Part shown: piece after piece, positions 46,132 through 50,084 of the stretch | How the letters are laid out: each line of letters starts with the position of its first letter | Numbering within the stretch: the stretch's first letter is position 1 | From: an uncultured Saprospiraceae bacterium | GTDB lineage: Bacteria; Bacteroidota; Bacteroidia; Chitinophagales; Saprospiraceae | Length of the DNA stretch: 50,084 bases | Assembly: GCA_937921775.1 (NCBI GenBank) | Contig: CAKZUK010000022.1 | Location: 1-50,084 of the forward strand | Direction of reading: 5' to 3' | Position numbers and translations under genes: made by a program | The notes under the pieces: model-generated | The model's database searches: none | Told to the model about the DNA's origin: nothing | What the model saw: the letters and a program-made list of their open reading frames with translations, nothing else

Positions 46132-46567
46132 AAAAAAGAAAAAATAGTGTTCATAGTGTGAGGGCTTAGCCTCAAAAAAGAGTGTTCATAGTGTGAGGAG
46201 TAGTTTTCCTCATAAATACGTTTCTCGACTCTACCTAGCTATGCCGAGTAGACAGCTTCGCTCAAAATGACAACTGGGTTTTCATTCTTTGCGAAACCTT
46301 TTGTTTAGTGTTTCATTGCGGTCTGGAAGACTTGCGTCTTTGCTTTCAGTTATAGTGTTTTGGTACAATGTACCTAGTGTGAGGAGTTACCTCGTTAAAG
46401 TTGGAAGTGGGGAGTTGGAAGTGGGAAGATCACTTGATCGCGGAAATCCGCATGTGATGAAAAATTCCAAATCCATCTCTCTACTTTCCTTTTTTTATAG
46501 TGTTTCAATAGTGTCCGTAAGACTTGCGTCTTTCTTTTTTATAGTGTATAGTGTGAGGAGTTACCTC
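46132..46567. repeat. Mosaic of short repeated modules between ftsI and murE
   Basis: Within this stretch ATAGTGT or a close variant recurs at least eight times. TAGTGTGAGGAGTTACCTC occurs exactly twice (46375-46393 and 46549-46567), with two degenerate copies near 46155-46173 and 46190-46212, each able to form a GAGG/CCTC hairpin. AAGACTTGCGTCTTT (itself a hairpin) occurs exactly twice (46327-46341 and 46519-46533). Order and spacing show two related modules (about 46304-46393 and 46495-46567), with a further GGAAGTGG-type hairpin element (46401-46458, core GCGGA/TCCGC) between them. With element E it makes up the 609-bp gap 45962-46570. No coding frame is credible. Confidence 0.75.
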
Positions 46568-46570
46568 TTT

Positions 46571-48709
46571 TTATTTCAAAGTCAATTTGATCGTTTGCCC
46601 TTGGACTTTAGTTCCAGATTTTATTGATTGTAAGCTTACTTTTCCTACTCCGTTGACCACCACTTCTAATCCAAGATTTTCTAAAATAAAAAGTGCGTCT
46701 CTAAGTCCCATTCCAACTACGTTTGGAATTACTTCTTCTGAAATGCTTCGCTTAAAAACATTGAGTGTATCCGATTCTGATTTCAAAACTGCCCAATCCG
46801 TATCAGTGTGTGTTTCATAAGGCAGATTCAAATAATCCATTGCTTTCATCAGGTCAGTTCGATTACCTACACTATAAGTTGGCAATTGCTTACTTACTAA
46901 TGTTGGTTTTGGTCTTTCGTTTAGTGCTCGATGCAATTCTATTTTTTGTGCAAAACATTTATCTGCAATTTCTCTAAATATCGGTCCAGCAACATCACCT
47001 CCATAAAATCCATTTTGTGTTGGATTTCTAATAACAACTACACAAGAGTAAACTGGATCATGTGCTGGAAAGTAGCCTGCAAATGATGCAGAGTGCTTTA
47101 CATCGTCTCTTCTACTTCCAAATTTTCGGTAATCAATCTGGGCTGTTCCCGTTTTACCTGCAAATTTGTATTTAGAAGTTTTCAGTTTATAAGCCGTCCC
47201 ATTTTCAACAACAGATTCTAACAATATTTTTGCTTTTCGTATTGTTTCTGGAGAAGCTATTTGACGGTCAATCACTGTCGGTTTAAATTTTCGTACAGGG
47301 TGTCCAAAGTGTTGTATTTCTGAAACCATATATGGCTTCATCATTTGGCCGTCATTCGCTACTGCATTGAAGAAGTTGAGTAATTGAAGTGGCGTTAATT
47401 CTACTTCATAACCAATTGACATCCAAGGCAATGTGATACCACTCCATTTATCTTCTTTACTATAGGCCTCTTTTATATATGGGCTAGCTTCACCATCAAT
47501 TTCGATATTTAATGGTAGATGCAACTTCATTTCTTTTAGGCGCTTGATGAATTTTCGAGCTTGGCCCTCATCATCATTACCATAATATTTATTCACTAAA
47601 CCTGCAATACCAACGTTGGATGAAATTTCAAAAGCTCGGCGAACAGTAGTTGTATCTAGCAGCAAACTCTCCTTCGAAGCATCTAACATTTCTTCTTCAT
47701 AGAACTTCATTTTCCCTCTATTGATCGCCACAGAATCGTAAAGATCAATATGTCCATCTTCTAGAAGTGCCATGATCGAAGCCAACTTAAATGTTGAACC
47801 GGGTTCGTATTTAGACCCGATTGCATAATTGTAAACTTCGAAGTAACCATCTTCCGTTTTACCAAGATTGGCAATGGCTTTGATTGCTCCTGTTTTTACT
47901 TCCATCAAGATGGCCGTTCCGCTCTCCGCCTGATGATAATTCATACCACGTAGTAAAGCCTCGTGTGCAGCACTTTGCAGATTGATATCAAAGGTGGTAA
48001 CAATATCGTCTCCTTTTTGAGGTTCGATTTCTGTCAAATCATTTAATGGAATCCAAGTATTATTTGGTGCTCGAAACATGTAGCGCTTACCTTCTTCTCC
48101 GGTTAAGTATTCATCAAAACGAGCTTCCAAACCAAAAGGATTATCAACTCCCTTGACCCTTCCGATGGTACGGCGCGCCAACCTCTTAAAAGGCCTTAGT
48201 CGTTTTGGTTTAGGTTCAACTTTAAATCCTCCACGATACTGTCCTTTATTAAAGAGTGGAAACTTGCTAATCATTTCTTTTTCCAAGTAGGAAGCAGAGC
48301 GTTTGATTAATAAGTTTCGATGTCCAGCTTCTCTGTTTTGCAACAAGCGGTCCCTCATACCACCAACGGTATAAGAATTATCTACAAAGTTGGCCAGACA
48401 GTACGATAATGAATCGAGATTATCGTAAAAATCGTCTTCTAACATTCCAGTAGAGTTAAGATCAAATCGTATTTCAAAGAACGGAAGTGAAGTCGCCAGC
48501 AAGCTGCCGTCTTCAGTTAATATATTTCCTCGCTCTGCCTCAAGGGATTTATGAGCGACGTATAAATTTTTTCCTTTGTCACGCCATTTTTCACCATCAG
48601 TGATGGTAATTTTCAGTGCTTTCACGAAAATGACAAGCGCAATCAGCACTACCATAAAGAGTACCATGTATACTCTTCTTAAAACTTCGTTTCTAATATC
48701 TACTGCCAC
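46571..48709 (-). CDS. ftsI: Septal penicillin-binding protein FtsI (PBP3-type transpeptidase) with a PASTA domain
   Basis: A 712-residue class B PBP cross-linking septal peptidoglycan. One membrane span (about 12-31), a pedestal region with R-G-N-I-L motif (about 60-64), and the transpeptidase domain with active-site GSTFK (Ser305, Lys308), the SSN motif (363-365) and KTGTAQ (519-524). The last 60 residues (EEVIPNVVGMGLRDALFILE onward) form one PASTA domain, which binds muropeptide or beta-lactam-like ligands in other bacteria. The start is GTG at 48709, one base after the ftsL stop codon, so translation is almost certainly coupled. Its partner polymerase is FtsW. Confidence 0.96.
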   Translation of the reverse strand: MAVDIRNEVLRRVYMVLFMVVLIALVIFVKALKITITDGEKWRDKGKNLYVAHKSLEAERGNILTEDGSLLATSLPFFEIRFDLNSTGMLEDDFYDNLDSLSYCLANFVDNSYTVGGMRDRLLQNREAGHRNLLIKRSASYLEKEMISKFPLFNKGQYRGGFKVEPKPKRLRPFKRLARRTIGRVKGVDNPFGLEARFDEYLTGEEGKRYMFRAPNNTWIPLNDLTEIEPQKGDDIVTTFDINLQSAAHEALLRGMNYHQAESGTAILMEVKTGAIKAIANLGKTEDGYFEVYNYAIGSKYEPGSTFKLASIMALLEDGHIDLYDSVAINRGKMKFYEEEMLDASKESLLLDTTTVRRAFEISSNVGIAGLVNKYYGNDDEGQARKFIKRLKEMKLHLPLNIEIDGEASPYIKEAYSKEDKWSGITLPWMSIGYEVELTPLQLLNFFNAVANDGQMMKPYMVSEIQHFGHPVRKFKPTVIDRQIASPETIRKAKILLESVVENGTAYKLKTSKYKFAGKTGTAQIDYRKFGSRRDDVKHSASFAGYFPAHDPVYSCVVVIRNPTQNGFYGGDVAGPIFREIADKCFAQKIELHRALNERPKPTLVSKQLPTYSVGNRTDLMKAMDYLNLPYETHTDTDWAVLKSESDTLNVFKRSISEEVIPNVVGMGLRDALFILENLGLEVVVNGVGKVSLQSIKSGTKVQGQTIKLTLK

Positions 48710-48710
48710 C

Positions 48711-49043
48711 TTACTGAATCTTGTTTTTAGAAACCATAATTTTTTTAGGTTTGCCGTTTATGGGTTTTAATCCCAAAGGCTCCACCGCTTTTACAACCTC
48801 AGTTTGCATTGTGCTAAACATTAGGTTTGCTTTGATGGACATATATTCCCAGCGGAGTTCTTTAACCTCGCTTTGCATTTTTTGAATTTGTCGTACTTTC
48901 TTTTCAGAGTAATGTGCGTTAGCTATGTAAGCAATCAATAAAAAACCAATGAACAATACAAAAGGAAAATTCTTAAGCACAAGTTCGGCACTGATGTTAC
49001 CCACTGCCATGTATTCCTTTATTGATTTTTTGTTTTTTGCCAT
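48711..49043 (-). CDS. FtsL-like bitopic cell division protein
   Basis: A 110-residue protein with a basic cytoplasmic N-terminus, a single membrane span (about 26-44, FPFVLFIGFLLIAYIANA) and a short periplasmic helix (45-78, YSEKKVRQIQKMQSEVKEL) with heptad-like spacing, followed by a conserved VEPLGLKP turn. Together with its place between rsmH and ftsI this is the FtsL-like protein of Bacteroidota, expected to recruit and activate FtsI/FtsW at the septum. Sequence similarity to E. coli FtsL is too low to judge by eye. The ATG at 49043 lies downstream of two tandem hairpins in the transcript. Confidence 0.88.
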   Translation of the reverse strand: MAKNKKSIKEYMAVGNISAELVLKNFPFVLFIGFLLIAYIANAHYSEKKVRQIQKMQSEVKELRWEYMSIKANLMFSTMQTEVVKAVEPLGLKPINGKPKKIMVSKNKIQ

Positions 49044-49125
49044 TCTCTTTTATTCGAGTTTGTGATCCGAGATTTGGGGGTCCTCCTCTCGTATCACTTA
49101 CACTCGTTATTAAACCTTATTATAC

Positions 49126-49356
49126 CTTTTATGCAAAAAATAAATTTGGACATCTTACACTCAAGCATTTAGCTAAATCACACTTCCTTCGTCGTTTAGC
49201 TTTAGCTAAATGCTTGCAGATGTCCAAGTTAATTTTTTGGTGCTTTTATGCAAAAAATAAATTTGGACATCTTACACTCAAGCATTTAGCTAAATCACAC
49301 TTCCTTCGTCGTTTAGCTTTAGCTAAATGCTTGCAAATGTCCAAGTTAATTTTTTG
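49126..49356. repeat. Tandem duplication (117-bp period) of a large hairpin between rsmH and ftsL
   Basis: Two copies, from 49126 and from 49243, differ at one position (G at 49219, A at 49336) over about 114 bp. Each copy is a hairpin: TTGGACATCT (49146-49155) with AGATGTCCAA (49218-49227), and CAAGCATTTAGCTAAA (49162-49177) perfectly with TTTAGCTAAATGCTTG (49201-49216), around a 23-base loop; the second copy sits 117 bp further. The 338-bp gap (49044-49381) holds no other feature. The period is divisible by three, which explains a spurious long plus-strand frame here. Confidence 0.92.
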
Positions 49357-49381
49357 ATCTTCTATTCAATATCCAAGGCCG

Positions 49382-50084
49382 TTAATCGTCCTTACTTCTA
49401 ATTCCGATTCGCATCTTTGCGCTACGCGCTCTTGGGTTTATTTTAATTTCTTCCTCTGTTGGAAGAATTGTTTTTTTCGTGAGAGCTGTAAACGGTCGCT
49501 CAATATTTCCGTAAAAATCTTTTTCGACAACACCCTCCGCGTTTCCAGCTCTAAAAAAGTTTTTAATCATTCGGTCTTCTAAGGAGTGATAAGAAATCAC
49601 TACTAATCTTCCTCCTGGCTTGAGCACTTCGAGACAGGCTTTCATAAAATCCTCAAGTGCCCCCATTTCATCATTTACTTCAATGCGCAGGGCTTGAAAA
49701 ACCTGAGCCAAGTAACGGTTTCGATTACCTCGAACCAATGGATTCATAATGAGCAAAAAATCTGCAGTCGTTTGAATAGGCTTTTTCGCTCGTTCGGCAA
49801 CAATAGTCTGGGCCAAGGTCTTAGCGTTACGGACTTCTCCGTACTTGCTTAGTATCAGTTGAATTTTTTCTGCGCTGTAAGTATTTAGTAGTTCAGCAGC
49901 AGTAAAATCAGTCTCTCGGTTCATTCTCATATCCAACATGGCATCATATCGGAAAGAAAAACCTCGATCTGCCTGGTTGATTTGATGAGAAGAAACGCCT
50001 AAGTCAGCTAGGATTCCATCTACTTGATCTACACTATGCAGTCTCAACACACGTCGCAAGTACCTGAAGTTGTAATTTAGAAAT
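49382..50084 (-). CDS. rsmH: 16S rRNA (cytosine-1402-N4)-methyltransferase RsmH, 5' end beyond the window
   Basis: The last 234 or so codons of RsmH (MraW), which methylates C1402 in the decoding centre of 16S rRNA. The frame is open to the right edge: it reads FLNYNFRYLRRVLRL before the internal TTG at 50059, so that codon is not the start and about 65-70 N-terminal residues with the SAM-binding loop are missing. Visible family motifs are VDGILADLGVSSHQIN, RGFSFRYDAMLDMRM, the FQALRIEVNDE helix and VISYHSLEDRMIKNFF; the end is INPRARSAKMRIGIR. It is the first gene of the dcw cluster seen here. Confidence 0.95.
   Translation of the reverse strand, partial: FLNYNFRYLRRVLRLHSVDQVDGILADLGVSSHQINQADRGFSFRYDAMLDMRMNRETDFTAAELLNTYSAEKIQLILSKYGEVRNAKTLAQTIVAERAKKPIQTTADFLLIMNPLVRGNRNRYLAQVFQALRIEVNDEMGALEDFMKACLEVLKPGGRLVVISYHSLEDRMIKNFFRAGNAEGVVEKDFYGNIERPFTALTKKTILPTEEEIKINPRARSAKMRIGIRSKDD

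Noticed and set aside
46289..46627. 112-codon plus-strand frame in the ftsI-murE gap
   Set aside because: It runs through repeated hairpin modules and into the antisense of ftsI; composition is not protein-like.
49126..49356. CRISPR array
   Set aside because: Only two units without spacers; each unit is a long hairpin. No cas genes in the window.
49022..49357. 111-codon plus-strand frame with an internal 39-residue duplication
   Set aside because: The protein repeat is only the 117-bp DNA tandem duplication read in frame (117 is divisible by three); it lies antisense to the operon.

Overview
The window looks like a chromosomal segment of a Bacteroidota member, most likely of the Saprospiria (Lewinella/Saprospira-like) group. 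The evidence is: type IX secretion (T9SS) sorting domains of both type A and type B, a PorP/SprF protein, giant HYR-repeat surface proteins, -7 promoter elements of the form TAnnTTTG, a dcw cell-wall cluster in the order usual for Bacteroidota (rsmH, ftsL-like, ftsI, murE, mraY, murD, ftsW, murG, murC, ftsQ, ftsA, ftsZ, without murF), and a MurE with the meso-diaminopimelate signature DNPR. No rRNA, tRNA, IS transposase, prophage or CRISPR array is visible.

Layout. Positions 1-8.1 kb hold mixed housekeeping genes: an HTTM membrane protein (minus), the diadenylate cyclase cdaA overlapping a GNAT acetyltransferase, an M20 dipeptidase, a lipoprotein FKBP isomerase, trmD, and a convergent LVIVD-repeat T9SS cargo protein. 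Positions 9.1-26.9 kb form a plus-strand surface block: a 2541-aa HYR protein with a type A sorting domain, a 2075-aa HYR protein with a type B sorting domain, PorP/SprF, and an OmpA/PD40/SPOR protein, closed by a strong terminator. I read this as an adhesin cassette in which the PorP/SprF and OmpA proteins serve outer-membrane export or anchoring of the giant proteins. Positions 27-32.7 kb (minus) carry an orphan Hpt protein, an SGNH hydrolase, a one-POTRA Omp85-like barrel and a DUF547-plus-barrel protein. Positions 33-50 kb (minus) are the dcw cluster, from rsmH (cut by the right edge) to ftsZ, which is followed by a terminator.

The most unusual feature is in the non-coding DNA. Almost every gap in the dcw cluster, and several elsewhere, contains imperfect foldback (inverted-repeat) sequence of several unrelated-looking families: a 117-bp tandem pair of near-perfect hairpins before ftsL; a mosaic of AGTGTGAGG...CCTC and AAGACTTGCGTCTTT modules after ftsI; GGAAGTC-type elements with a GCG-rich core at several sites; a 230-bp foldback before trmD; and a 164-bp inverted-repeat element at 30.9 kb whose internally deleted derivative lies at 29.4 kb. 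These look like small non-autonomous mobile or palindromic elements, and would put long structured RNA between essential cell-division cistrons.

The two giant proteins are also notable. The first has a proprotein-convertase P domain and a nidogen-like domain each inserted inside an HYR repeat, and carries both cohesin-like and dockerin-like domains. The second starts with two cohesin-like domains.
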